64,000 nucleotides of DNA. Source: an uncultured Acetatifactor sp. GTDB taxonomy: Bacteria > Bacillota > Clostridia > Lachnospirales > Lachnospiraceae. The translations under genes and the position numbers were made by a program. Below the pieces are notes generated by a model. It saw only the letters and a program-made list of their open reading frames with translations. It searched no databases and was not told where the DNA came from. Location of the stretch: the NCBI GenBank assembly GCA_910586775.1, contig CAJUJN010000007.1:40952-104951 (forward strand), read 5' to 3'. Shown one piece after another: positions 15,794 to 22,790 of the stretch (positions are counted from its first letter, which is position 1; the number at the start of each line of letters is the position of its first letter).

Positions 15794-15887
15794 CCGCCAC
15801 TATTCGGAGTAGTGACGGCTGACCCGGCTTCTGGCTGGGGAGGTTAATTACTATTGTAGGGTAGAGCCGCTTCTATGGCTTTTCCCT
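15790..15887 (-). ncRNA. Antisense antitoxin RNA, predicted
   Basis: A minus-strand promoter at 15894-15922 would start an RNA near 15887 that runs leftwards into the hairpin at 15792-15820, overlapping the 3' end of the toxin mRNA. Its first 30 bases (AGGGAAAAGCCATAGAAGCG and on) closely resemble the toxin mRNA's own 5' leader. Overlap at the shared terminator gives full complementarity to the toxin message's 3' end, as in type I systems. No expression evidence. Confidence 0.6.
15792..15820. terminator. Shared bidirectional terminator of toxin and antitoxin RNAs
   Basis: AGCCGCCACTA (15792-15802) pairs with TAGTGACGGCT (15810-15820) around a TTCGGAG loop. The one mismatch is C-A on the plus strand but G-U on the minus strand, so the fold is stronger in the antisense RNA. 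It begins at the toxin stop codon. Confidence 0.65.
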
Positions 15888-15893
15888 ATGTCT

Positions 15894-15922
15894 AATATAG
15901 CACATCATAGCTGATAAAGCAA
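15894..15922 (-). promoter_or_regulatory. Promoter of the antisense antitoxin RNA
   Basis: On the minus strand TTGCTT (15917-15922) and TATATT (15894-15899) are 17 bases apart, with TGTGC before the -10 box exactly as in the toxin promoter at 15571-15599. Confidence 0.75.
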
Positions 15923-16037
15923 GCATTTTACAGAAAACAGCCGTCCGGAATCTGGGGCAGCTGCATCCCGAACAACGCAAATAAAGTTAAGGTATGGCTA
16001 TAGTGTATCATGCCGAGAGACGGGACGCAAGAAGTTT

Positions 16038-16250
16038 TTATATTTCTTCCCCAGTATCCCTCATTACAAATGACCCCTTGAAGTCACAATTCAGAATGTC
16101 GGCTATCTGGCTTAGTTCCTTTTCACTGAAATTGTCACGCTTTAGTTTGTTTGACAGATTGCTTTGGGAAGTTCCAAGGTTAGTGGCTAATTCGGTAATG
16201 GATATTTTTCGCTTCACTAATGCTATTCGTATTTTTTCAGACATCGACAT
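16038..16250 (-). CDS. Small XRE/Cro-type repressor
   Basis: This 70-residue protein is essentially one HTH domain: ALVKRKISITELATNLGTSQ, then SNLSNKLKRDNFSEKELSQIA. AAGGTGG lies five bases before ATG 16250. It is divergent from the right-hand operon beginning at 16341, and its own promoter and that operon's promoter carry ATCACTT half-sites, so it is probably an autoregulated Cro-like switch protein for the right half of the element. Confidence 0.75.
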   Translation of the reverse strand: MSMSEKIRIALVKRKISITELATNLGTSQSNLSNKLKRDNFSEKELSQIADILNCDFKGSFVMRDTGEEI

Positions 16251-16281
16251 ACAACCACCTTCTTTCTATGTATGATTCTTA

Positions 16282-16310
16282 AGTATATCACTTGAAAGAA
16301 ATAAAAACAA
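16282..16310 (-). promoter_or_regulatory. Promoter of the small repressor
   Basis: On the minus strand TTGTTT (16305-16310) and TATACT (16282-16287) are 17 bases apart. An ATCACTTGA half-operator (16287-16295) lies in the spacer next to the -10 box, consistent with autorepression. Confidence 0.6.
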
Positions 16311-16340
16311 CACGGAAATGATAAAAATTGAAATTAAGTG

Positions 16341-16369
16341 TTGACAAAATTAGAGACAAGCTATATACT
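16341..16369 (+). promoter_or_regulatory. Strong promoter of the right-hand operon
   Basis: A consensus TTGACA (16341-16346) and TATACT (16364-16369) are spaced by 17 bases. It reads toward 16529-18539 and possibly the integrase. The operator palindrome follows immediately after the -10 box. Confidence 0.8.
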
Positions 16370-16385
16370 ATCACTTGTGAGTGAT
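16370..16385. promoter_or_regulatory. Operator palindrome ATCACTTGTGAGTGAT
   Basis: Perfect 6-bp arms ATCACT/AGTGAT flank TTGTG-type spacing, overlapping the transcription start of the 16341 promoter. Half-sites recur at 16287-16295 and 16410-16416. This is the likely binding site of the 70-residue repressor. Confidence 0.65.
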
Positions 16386-16528
16386 GAATAACACTTACAT
16401 AAAATAACTATCACTTTCTCTTAGCGGTAACAGCATTCTATCATATCTAACAGAAAATTGATATACGGAAGTGTGCAGATATTGGAGAGTCTGCAAGCAA
16501 TTGCGGACATTTGAGGAAAGGTGGTGTT

Positions 16529-16687
16529 ATGGTAAGGCAAGAAATAAGGTTCACAGTCCAGAAATGCAATGGGGTTGTGACCAATATCGGGAAATCTGTC
16601 ATATATCAGCTGCAAGTGCGGTTCGGTGGCGGCAGTATCAAATGGTATGAGGACAAGAGAAAGGAGAAAATGAAAAAGCCCTCTTAA
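16529..16687 (+). CDS. Small basic protein (52 aa), first gene of the right operon
   Basis: ATG 16529, behind AGGAAAGGTGGTGTT, encodes 52 residues: a beta-like N-terminal part (RFTVQKCNGVVTNIG and YQLQVRFGGGSIKWY) and a lysine-rich tail (EDKRKEKMKK). No family is recognised. Its stop lies inside the left arm region of a hairpin (16678-16708). Confidence 0.5.
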   Translation: MVRQEIRFTVQKCNGVVTNIGKSVIYQLQVRFGGGSIKWYEDKRKEKMKKPS

Positions 16688-16761
16688 GGAACTGGCATTC
16701 CAGAGGGCAAGTAACCCGGAGACATAAGCCGGATACTGAAAACATTATACCATATCCGGCT
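16678..16761 (+). promoter_or_regulatory. Two successive inverted repeats before 16791
   Basis: GCCCTCT (16678-16684) pairs with AGAGGGC (16702-16708), and AGCCGGATA (16727-16735) pairs with TATCCGGCT (16753-16761). Neither is followed by a T run. They could be attenuating or stabilising structures between the 52-residue gene and the rest of the operon. Confidence 0.45.
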
Positions 16762-16790
16762 GCAAAAGGAAAGGATTTGGTGAAAAATTT

Positions 16791-17111
16791 ATGAACCTTG
16801 AAAACATTAAAAAGAAGCTGCACCGGCTCAATGAAATCCGCAAAAGTTTCATCCTGACCAACAAAGAAGCAAGGGAACTTGATGAAACACTGGCGAGGAT
16901 AGAGGACGGCTTAAGCGAGAGAACTGCAAGTTATAAATGCACACGCATTTGGGATTTAGGGGAGTGGCTGCAGTTAATTCATCTTGCGGACAATGCCCCC
17001 ATGGGCATAGGGCGAGCCACAGGGTATGCTTTCGCATTGGGCTATCTATACGGCAACGGCACTTATAATCTGCCGGAGGAAGAAGCAGGGGAGGGTGGAC
17101 AAGATGAATGA
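16791..17111 (+). CDS. Hypothetical 106-residue protein of the right operon
   Basis: The N-terminal 60 residues are helical and charged; the C-terminal part has a glycine-rich ATGYAFALGYLYGNGTY segment similar to one in the protein at 17394-18065. GGAAAGGATTTGG precedes the start. It overlaps the downstream HTH gene by eight bases. No known family; the shared motif suggests that the two proteins are related in function. Confidence 0.55.
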   Translation: MNLENIKKKLHRLNEIRKSFILTNKEARELDETLARIEDGLSERTASYKCTRIWDLGEWLQLIHLADNAPMGIGRATGYAFALGYLYGNGTYNLPEEEAGEGGQDE

Positions 17112-17397
17112 ATGTATGGACACTCTCATTAATCAATTGTATGAAGTCATGAATAAAAATAATTGGAGCATCAATGTAGCATCCGGCTTTATGGGTATTG
17201 GGAGAAACACGCTCTCCAATATTCTGAACCGTAAAATGAATGTCAGCCTGAAATTGCTTACTCAAATAGCTGATAACCTTGACAGGTCTGTTGCATCCTT
17301 GATTTGCCCGGAAGAGGTACAGAGCAGAAAGAATGAGTTGCTGTTGCTCCAGATACAGGCCGACTTGAACGAACTAAGGAAAGGCGGCGTGGCATGA
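17104..17397 (+). CDS. XRE-family HTH protein (97 aa)
   Basis: An HTH occupies residues about 8-65 (INQLYEVMNKNNWSINVASG, MGIGRNTLSNILNRKMNVSL), followed by a helical tail. ATG 17104 has GGAGGGTGG upstream and overlaps the previous gene; the frame is open further upstream but without such a site. It ends in a four-base overlap with the next gene. It is probably a second regulator, or a DNA-binding accessory protein, in the repressor-controlled operon. Confidence 0.65.
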   Translation: MNECMDTLINQLYEVMNKNNWSINVASGFMGIGRNTLSNILNRKMNVSLKLLTQIADNLDRSVASLICPEEVQSRKNELLLLQIQADLNELRKGGVA

Positions 17398-18065
17398 GTG
17401 AACTTGAAGTAATAAGAGTGGAGCCGCTTGAACTTCCACATGATATTGTGTGGTATATAAGCGGCGAGTACCACATAAGCACGAAAGATTTCAATGTCTA
17501 TATTCATGAAAAAAAGGGGGTGATGTATGTCAATAAGTGTGTGCCGGAAAAGGACATTGAGAAAATGATTGAGGTTGCCACTTCTCCAGGGCGGTATATT
17601 CTTGATGATGATACCGAAGCTGGGAAATTTATGGATTATGTTTATGAAACATATGGATATCCCGCATATGAGACAATTCATAATTACCATGATTGGATGA
17701 TGAAGCGGCAGGACGAACAGAGGGCCAGGGAGAAAGTGCAAAGTGTTATTCCGTCAATCGAAAAGATGATATATGCCGGAATGATTGATGAATGTATGAT
17801 ATATGAAGCGTACAAAGTGGGGCATGATAAAAAAGAGAAAACTTCTAAAAACTTATGCGGATTTAGTACCATATACACCTATTGCCTGGGGTATCTGGCG
17901 GGAAGTGGAGCATTAAAAGAGAAGCATTCCCCGGAGGACAGTAAAAACGTGGTTGATTATTACTATGGAATTACTGAAATGTTGGAGCATATCGACATTC
18001 AGGAAATGCCGAGGATTTACGAATACTTGAAAGAATTGTACTTTTCGGGAGAAAGTGAGGTATAG
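17394..18065 (+). CDS. Hypothetical 223-residue protein
   Basis: The N-terminal half is acidic and beta-rich (YISGEYHISTKDFNVYIHE). The C-terminal half is helical and contains IYTYCLGYLAGSGALK, resembling the glycine-rich segment of the 106-residue protein at 16791. The start overlaps the previous gene (ATGA). No family is recognised. Confidence 0.55.
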   Translation: MSELEVIRVEPLELPHDIVWYISGEYHISTKDFNVYIHEKKGVMYVNKCVPEKDIEKMIEVATSPGRYILDDDTEAGKFMDYVYETYGYPAYETIHNYHDWMMKRQDEQRAREKVQSVIPSIEKMIYAGMIDECMIYEAYKVGHDKKEKTSKNLCGFSTIYTYCLGYLAGSGALKEKHSPEDSKNVVDYYYGITEMLEHIDIQEMPRIYEYLKELYFSGESEV

Positions 18066-18068
18066 CAC

Positions 18069-18539
18069 ATGGCAGATTTAAGGGCATTATCTGGCGAAAT
18101 GGCAAAGCTGCAAAGACAGATCGGGACGGTGCTTTCTGTATCTGGTTACTGTGACTATGATGATTTATCGGGGCTTGATGATTTCAAGCAGATAAGGACT
18201 GCAGACCAGAGACAGCAGCTTGAAGAATATCGGAATATCCTTTATAAACTGGAAGAGATACAGCGGGACATGGCATATCTCAAAAGGCCGGTTCGGGAGG
18301 TTGGCAAGCTTCACATGAACGGTCAGGGCAGATATGAGACAGACAAAGGACATTACTACACAAGCGGGAGCGGCATTGAGTTTCTGCGGAGGGAAGAAGT
18401 TTACAATTATGATACCGAAAAATGGGAGGAAACCGGGATATGGACTAATTCCAGGGTGGAAAGCCAGGACGGCGAATATTATATTGTGGGCTATACTGAT
18501 GCGGAGTTGCCCGGCCTAAAAGTGAGGGTAAGGGGGTAA
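18069..18539 (+). CDS. DUF5348-like protein
   Basis: This 156-residue protein has a helical N-terminus and a C-terminal beta domain (NGQGRYETDKGHYYTSGSGI, then DGEYYIVGY) like DUF5348 proteins, which accompany integrases and replication genes in Firmicute mobile elements. It starts three bases after the previous stop and ends the operon before the integrase. Role unknown. Confidence 0.6.
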   Translation: MADLRALSGEMAKLQRQIGTVLSVSGYCDYDDLSGLDDFKQIRTADQRQQLEEYRNILYKLEEIQRDMAYLKRPVREVGKLHMNGQGRYETDKGHYYTSGSGIEFLRREEVYNYDTEKWEETGIWTNSRVESQDGEYYIVGYTDAELPGLKVRVRG

Positions 18540-18602
18540 GCGGTAGGGGAGCAATGCAAAAGTGTTGTTCCCCTTGATTTTATATTATGGCCAGATAGGA
18601 GG

Positions 18603-19832
18603 TTGTGGTTTATGGCAGAAGTAAGAAAAGATAATAAAGGACGAAAACTGGAAACAGGGGAGCGTTATGATTCAAAAAATAATCGTTACATGTTCCAAAA
18701 GATGATTGATGGCGAGAGAATTTCTATTACTGCGCATACATTGAATGATTTGAGAAAAAAGAAGAATGAAGCCTTGTGTAGGATTGATAAGGGCAGTAAA
18801 ATAAATTCCAGTAAGGCCAAAATGACATTGAATGCCTATTTTGACTATTGGATGGAAACTTTTGCCAAGAGTGGCAGAAAAGCCACAACTTGTACAAATT
18901 ACAAAGCATATTACAATACTTATATCAGGAACACTATCGGGAAAACGCAGATTACGAAAATTACAAAGGCAGATTGCCAGAAAATCATTAACCAAATGGT
19001 TCAGGATGGAAAAAAGCATTCTACCATGTCTAACCTGAAAAGCTGCCTGAATATTGTGTTTGAATGTGCTTTGGATGATGATATTATCGTTAAGAATCCC
19101 GCAAAGAATCTGCAGGTACCACAGACAGAGAGCAAGAAGCGGATGGCTATAGAACAGAGACAGATTGATTTGTTTATGGGCTACATAAAGAATAGCGAGA
19201 GATATTCATTCAACTATCCGGCGTTTGTCGTTCTGTTCAATTTTGGCATGAGAATCGGAGAAATGGCAGCTTTAACATGGGATGACGTGGACTTTAAAAA
19301 TAATATAATCAATATCAATAAGACAGTAAACCGATATAGAAAAGCAGATTATGGTTTTACTATGGCGGTAGCTTCTCCCAAAAGCAAAACATCAATCCGT
19401 ACCGTTACAATGAATAGTGTAGTAAGGAAAACGCTTCTGGAGCTGAAAATGCGGAATCTCCCCGCTACTGCAAAACTGCCTTATGTGGATGATTCTGGGA
19501 ATGTCCGGGGGCATGTATCTGGCTTTCTATTTGTCAATACAGCCGGGAATGTGTGGAACGAGCCGGGATTTCGGGAATTGATAGAAAGAATTGTGGAGTG
19601 TCATAATTAGGAAGCGGAAGAAAACCATACGGAAAAGATTGAGAATTTCTGTCCGCATATGGTTCGGCATACATACACAAGCCTTGCCTATTCTGCCGGA
19701 GCGGATGTGAAGATTGTGAGCCAGATACTGGGTCATGCGTCTACAGCGGTTACAATGGACACTTACACTCATCTTACAGAGGACAAAAAGAAGCAACAGG
19801 AGGAAGTGGTGCAGACTATAAAAATATCATGA
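18603..19832 (+). pseudogene. Tyrosine integrase interrupted by an amber codon
   Basis: The frame encodes a Tn916/phage-type tyrosine recombinase: SAM-like core-binding domain (YFDYWMETFAKSGRKATTC) and the first catalytic block NFGMRIGEMAALTWDDVDF with the first Arg. TAG at 19608-19610 stops it at 335 residues. The same frame continues at once with the rest of the catalytic site (PHMVRHTYTSL, QILGHAS and DTYTH, giving H-x-x-R, H and Tyr) to TGA 19830-19832. A single point change therefore separates the catalytic halves. Without readthrough the enzyme is inactive. Confidence 0.85.
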
Positions 19833-19969
19833 ATCTGTTGCAATTCATGTTGCAAAACAGTTGTAATAACACGAAAACAGACAACAAAAGACGAAACCAA
19901 CAAAGCGGGCAAAACATTGATTTTACAATGTGACAATACAAGACGAACAAACACGAACATTGGTTTGAC

Positions 19970-19985
19970 AAGAAAAAATACTTGA
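19970..19985. other. Right attachment site (attR core)
   Basis: This is the right copy of AAGAAAAAATACTTGA, 137 bases after the integrase frame. Its last four bases belong to the TTGACA -35 box of the ylxM-ffh promoter (19982-19987), so integration rebuilds that box while replacing everything upstream of it. Confidence 0.65.
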
Positions 19986-20010
19986 CACCCCCGCATTTCT
20001 GTAGTAAGAT
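19982..20010 (+). promoter_or_regulatory. ylxM-ffh promoter
   Basis: TTGACA (19982-19987) and TAAGAT (20005-20010) are 17 bases apart. Transcription would begin about 13 bases before the ylxM start, giving a very short leader. The -35 box overlaps the attR core. Confidence 0.8.
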
Positions 20011-20029
20011 ACACAAGGTTGGTAAAGCT

Positions 20030-20377
20030 ATGGACAGAATATATGAAAAGACAATGCTATTTGATTTTTACGGAGAACTGCTGACAGAGCATCAGCGCAG
20101 GGTCTACAGAGATGCAGTATACCATGATTTATCCCTTGGAGAGATTGCTGAGGAGCGTGGCATTACAAGGCAGGGTGTACACGATATGATACGCCGTTGC
20201 GACAGGATTCTCCAGGGTTATGAGGATAAGCTTCATCTGGTAGAGCGCTTCGCCAGAGCCAGGAAAACGATCGGAGAGATTGAGCGATTGACAATGTCAG
20301 CTGAGAATGAAGCTGATATGCGGGAAAATCTGCAGGATGTACGGAGATTGTGCCGAGAGTTGATGAATGAACTATAA
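20030..20377 (+). CDS. ylxM: YlxM-family HTH protein, SRP-associated
   Basis: This 115-residue protein has a sigma-region-4-like HTH (DLSLGEIAEERGITRQGVHD) preceded by LLTEHQRRVYRDAVYHD, the hallmark of YlxM. YlxM genes nearly always precede ffh and the protein binds the SRP in some Gram-positives. ATG 20030 is chosen because the promoter is just upstream; the longer open frame would begin upstream of the start of transcription. A GGAAGC/GCTTCC hairpin follows the stop before ffh. Confidence 0.85.
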   Translation: MDRIYEKTMLFDFYGELLTEHQRRVYRDAVYHDLSLGEIAEERGITRQGVHDMIRRCDRILQGYEDKLHLVERFARARKTIGEIERLTMSAENEADMRENLQDVRRLCRELMNEL

Positions 20378-20558
20378 ATCAACAACAGGAAGCTGCACTT
20401 GCTTCCGATAGTATATTTTGTTGGCAAATGTTTTTGACCGTTGGTATAAATGCTGGAAAGCTGTTTCAGTGTCAAGGACAGACAGTATCTGTTGCCGTTA
20501 AAGCATGTTATATGTGTCTGATATAAGATTTCACAATAGGGAGCAAAAGGAGTCGCAG

Positions 20559-21926
20559 GTGGCATTCGAGAATTTAACAGATAAACTTCAAAACGTATTC
20601 AAAAATTTAAGAAGCAAGGGCCGCCTGACGGAAGCGGATGTAAAAGCCGCCATGAAAGAGGTCAAGATGGCTCTGTTGGAGGCGGACGTTAACTTCAAGG
20701 TGGTAAAGCAGTTCGTCAGGACAGTGGAAGAGCGCGCCATCGGCCAGGACGTCATGAACGGCCTGAACCCGGGCCAGATGGTAATCAAGATCGTAAATGA
20801 AGAAATGATCAACCTGATGGGAAGCGAGACCACTGAAATCGCCATGCAGCCGGGCAAATCCATCACTGTCATCATGATGGCCGGTCTTCAGGGTGCCGGT
20901 AAGACCACTGCCACGGCTAAAATTGCCGGAAAACTGAAGCAGAAAGGCAAGAAATCCCTTCTGGTAGCCTGCGACATCTACAGGCCTGCCGCCATCGAAC
21001 AGCTGCAAATCAACGGCAAGAAGCAGGAAGTGGACGTATTCTCCATGGGCACAGACCACAAGCCACCCGAGATTGCGGAAGAGGCAATCAAATACGCCGT
21101 GAAAAACGGTCATAATGTAGTAATCCTGGATACGGCCGGACGTCTTCATATAGACGAAGATATGATGACGGAGCTTCAGGAGATTAAGGACAGAGTTACC
21201 GTACACCAGACACTGTTGGTGGTGGATGCCATGACCGGTCAGGATGCGGTCAATGTAGCAAAAGAATTTGACGAGAAGGTAGGCGTGGACGGCGTTGTTT
21301 TATCCAAGATGGACGGCGATACCCGAGGCGGCGCGGCGCTTTCCGTCAAAGCTGTGACAGGTAAGCCCATCCTGTATGTGAGCATGGGCGAGAAACTCTC
21401 CGATATGGAGCAGTTTTATCCTGACCGCATGGCAAACCGAATCCTTGGGATGGGAGATGTGCTTTCCCTGATTGAAAAAGCCCAGGAAAGCATTGACATA
21501 GATGAGGAAAAGGGCCGTGAGATGGCCGGCCGCATGAAAAAAGGCAAGTTCGATTTCGAGGACTACCTGGAAAGCATGAAACAGATGCGCAATATGGGCG
21601 GTCTGTCCAGTATCCTGAGCATGCTGCCGGGGTTGGGAATGAAGGGTGCAGACCTGGATTCCCTGATTGACGAAAAGCAGCTGCGGCAGATGGAAGCCAT
21701 TGTCCTTTCCATGACAAAGGAAGAGAGGCGGAATCCGAAAATACTGAATCCCCGCAGAAAGCACCGCATTGCAAAAGGTGCCGGTGTGGATATTGCAATA
21801 GTCAACCGTTTCATCAAACAGTTCGAGCAGAGCCAGAAGATGATGAAACAATTCGGAGGCGGGAAAAAGAGACGGGGCGGATTCGGCGGTTTTCCCGGCA
21901 TGGGAGGCGGCAGATTTCCATTCTAG
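20559..21926 (+). CDS. ffh: Signal recognition particle GTPase Ffh
   Basis: This 455-residue SRP54 homologue binds 4.5S/6S SRP RNA and delivers ribosome-nascent chains to FtsY at the membrane. It has the NG domain with GLQGAGKTTATAKIA (G1), DTAGRLHID (G3) and SKMDGDTRGG (G4), then the methionine-rich M domain ending in a glycine-rich GGFPGMGGG tail. The GTG at 20559 follows AAAAGGAGTCGCAG and matches the family's N-terminus (AFENLTDKLQ), so the longer open frame from 20505 is rejected. Confidence 0.95.
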   Translation: MAFENLTDKLQNVFKNLRSKGRLTEADVKAAMKEVKMALLEADVNFKVVKQFVRTVEERAIGQDVMNGLNPGQMVIKIVNEEMINLMGSETTEIAMQPGKSITVIMMAGLQGAGKTTATAKIAGKLKQKGKKSLLVACDIYRPAAIEQLQINGKKQEVDVFSMGTDHKPPEIAEEAIKYAVKNGHNVVILDTAGRLHIDEDMMTELQEIKDRVTVHQTLLVVDAMTGQDAVNVAKEFDEKVGVDGVVLSKMDGDTRGGAALSVKAVTGKPILYVSMGEKLSDMEQFYPDRMANRILGMGDVLSLIEKAQESIDIDEEKGREMAGRMKKGKFDFEDYLESMKQMRNMGGLSSILSMLPGLGMKGADLDSLIDEKQLRQMEAIVLSMTKEERRNPKILNPRRKHRIAKGAGVDIAIVNRFIKQFEQSQKMMKQFGGGKKRRGGFGGFPGMGGGRFPF

Positions 21927-22134
21927 CAGGGTATGCTGAACCCCGTATAAACTGTGTTCCCGGCATAGTGGTTTTGACGGAGCAGAATTTTCGAACAAAA
22001 CGGTGAACAAGGAGAAAACAACTCCTTTTCATAAGGAATCGTCATAGGACAATTCCCCGGAAAGTGTCTTTGGATACTTCCTGAATAAAGCAAAATCATA
22101 CAATGAGCCAAAGCGGCAGAAAGAGGTAAAGAAA

Positions 22135-22380
22135 ATGGCAGTAAAGATCAGATTGAGAAGAATGGGACAGAAGAAGGCTCCTTTCTATAGAATCATAGTA
22201 GCTGATTCCCGTTCCCCCAGAGATGGCAGATTTATCGAGGAGATCGGTACCTATGATCCCAGCACAGATCCCAGCACCTTCAAAATCAACGAGGAACTGG
22301 CAAAGAAATGGCTGGCAAACGGAGCTCAGCCCACAGAAGTAGTAGGCAAACTTTTCAAGGCGGCAGGAATCGAAAAATAA
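22135..22380 (+). CDS. rpsP: 30S ribosomal protein S16
   Basis: This 81-residue protein begins with KIRLRRMGQKKAPFYRI and contains VADSRSPRDGRFIEEIGTYD, the S16 signature. It binds 16S rRNA early in 30S assembly. AAAGAGGTAAAGAAA precedes the ATG. It sits in the classical ffh-rpsP-khpA-rimM-trmD-rplS order. About 200 bases between ffh and rpsP hold no gene. Confidence 0.97.
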   Translation: MAVKIRLRRMGQKKAPFYRIIVADSRSPRDGRFIEEIGTYDPSTDPSTFKINEELAKKWLANGAQPTEVVGKLFKAAGIEK

Positions 22381-22432
22381 ATTCTTAGGAGGTGCCGAAA
22401 GGCAGTTCCTTTTCCTGGGAGGTGGCTTATAA

Positions 22433-22696
22433 ATGGAAGGAGAGCATTCCATGGAAGAAAAACATTCCAAAGAATTAGTGGAAGTAATTGCAAAGTCGCT
22501 TGTGGATAACCCGGATGAAGTAAGTGTGACCGAGAAAACAGAAGGACACAATACGGTTCTTGAACTTCATGTAGCGTCCGCGGATATGGGCAAGGTAATC
22601 GGAAAACAGGGGCGCATTGCAAAGGCAATCCGCTCTGTTGTAAAAGCGGCAGCATCCAGAGATAAGATAAATGTGGATGTAGAGATTATAGGGTGA
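22433..22696 (+). CDS. khpA: KH-domain RNA-binding protein KhpA
   Basis: This 87-residue protein is one KH domain with the GxxG loop in MGKVIGKQGRIAKAIRSV. KhpA binds RNA with KhpB and affects cell division and sRNA function in Gram-positives. Two starts are plausible: ATG 22433 (GGGAGGTGG upstream) and ATG 22451 (GAAGGAGAG upstream), the latter closer to the family's usual length. A hairpin terminator follows the stop. Confidence 0.93.
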   Translation: MEGEHSMEEKHSKELVEVIAKSLVDNPDEVSVTEKTEGHNTVLELHVASADMGKVIGKQGRIAKAIRSVVKAAASRDKINVDVEIIG

Positions 22697-22700
22697 AAAG

Positions 22701-22732
22701 AATGAGGAGGGACACATGGGTTCCTCCTTATT
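22701..22732 (+). terminator. Terminator after khpA
   Basis: AATGAGGAGGGA (22701-22712) pairs with TTCCTCCTTATT (22721-22732) with two G-U pairs, followed by TTATCAT. It separates rpsP-khpA from rimM-trmD at least partly. Confidence 0.6.
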
Positions 22733-22790
22733 TTATCATATTGATATACGGAACTGGAAATAGCATTTATACCCGGAACAGGAGTACCAA

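Larger units (their letters stand above)
4585..19985. mobile_element. Integrated element of about 15.4 kb, satellite-like
   Basis: The element is bounded by a perfect 16-bp direct repeat (AAGAAAAAATACTTGA) at 4585-4600 and 19970-19985, with a tyrosine integrase gene ending 137 bases before the right copy. Contents: repressor and divergent excisionase-like gene, Toprim primase and SF3 helicase, ERCC4 nuclease, HTH proteins, two long paralogues, a sigma-70 factor, a type I toxin-antitoxin candidate, a second repressor switch and DUF5348. I see no structural, packaging-ATPase, relaxase or type IV secretion genes. It is probably a phage-satellite or minimal integrative element that needs a helper to move. 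Confidence 0.8.
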
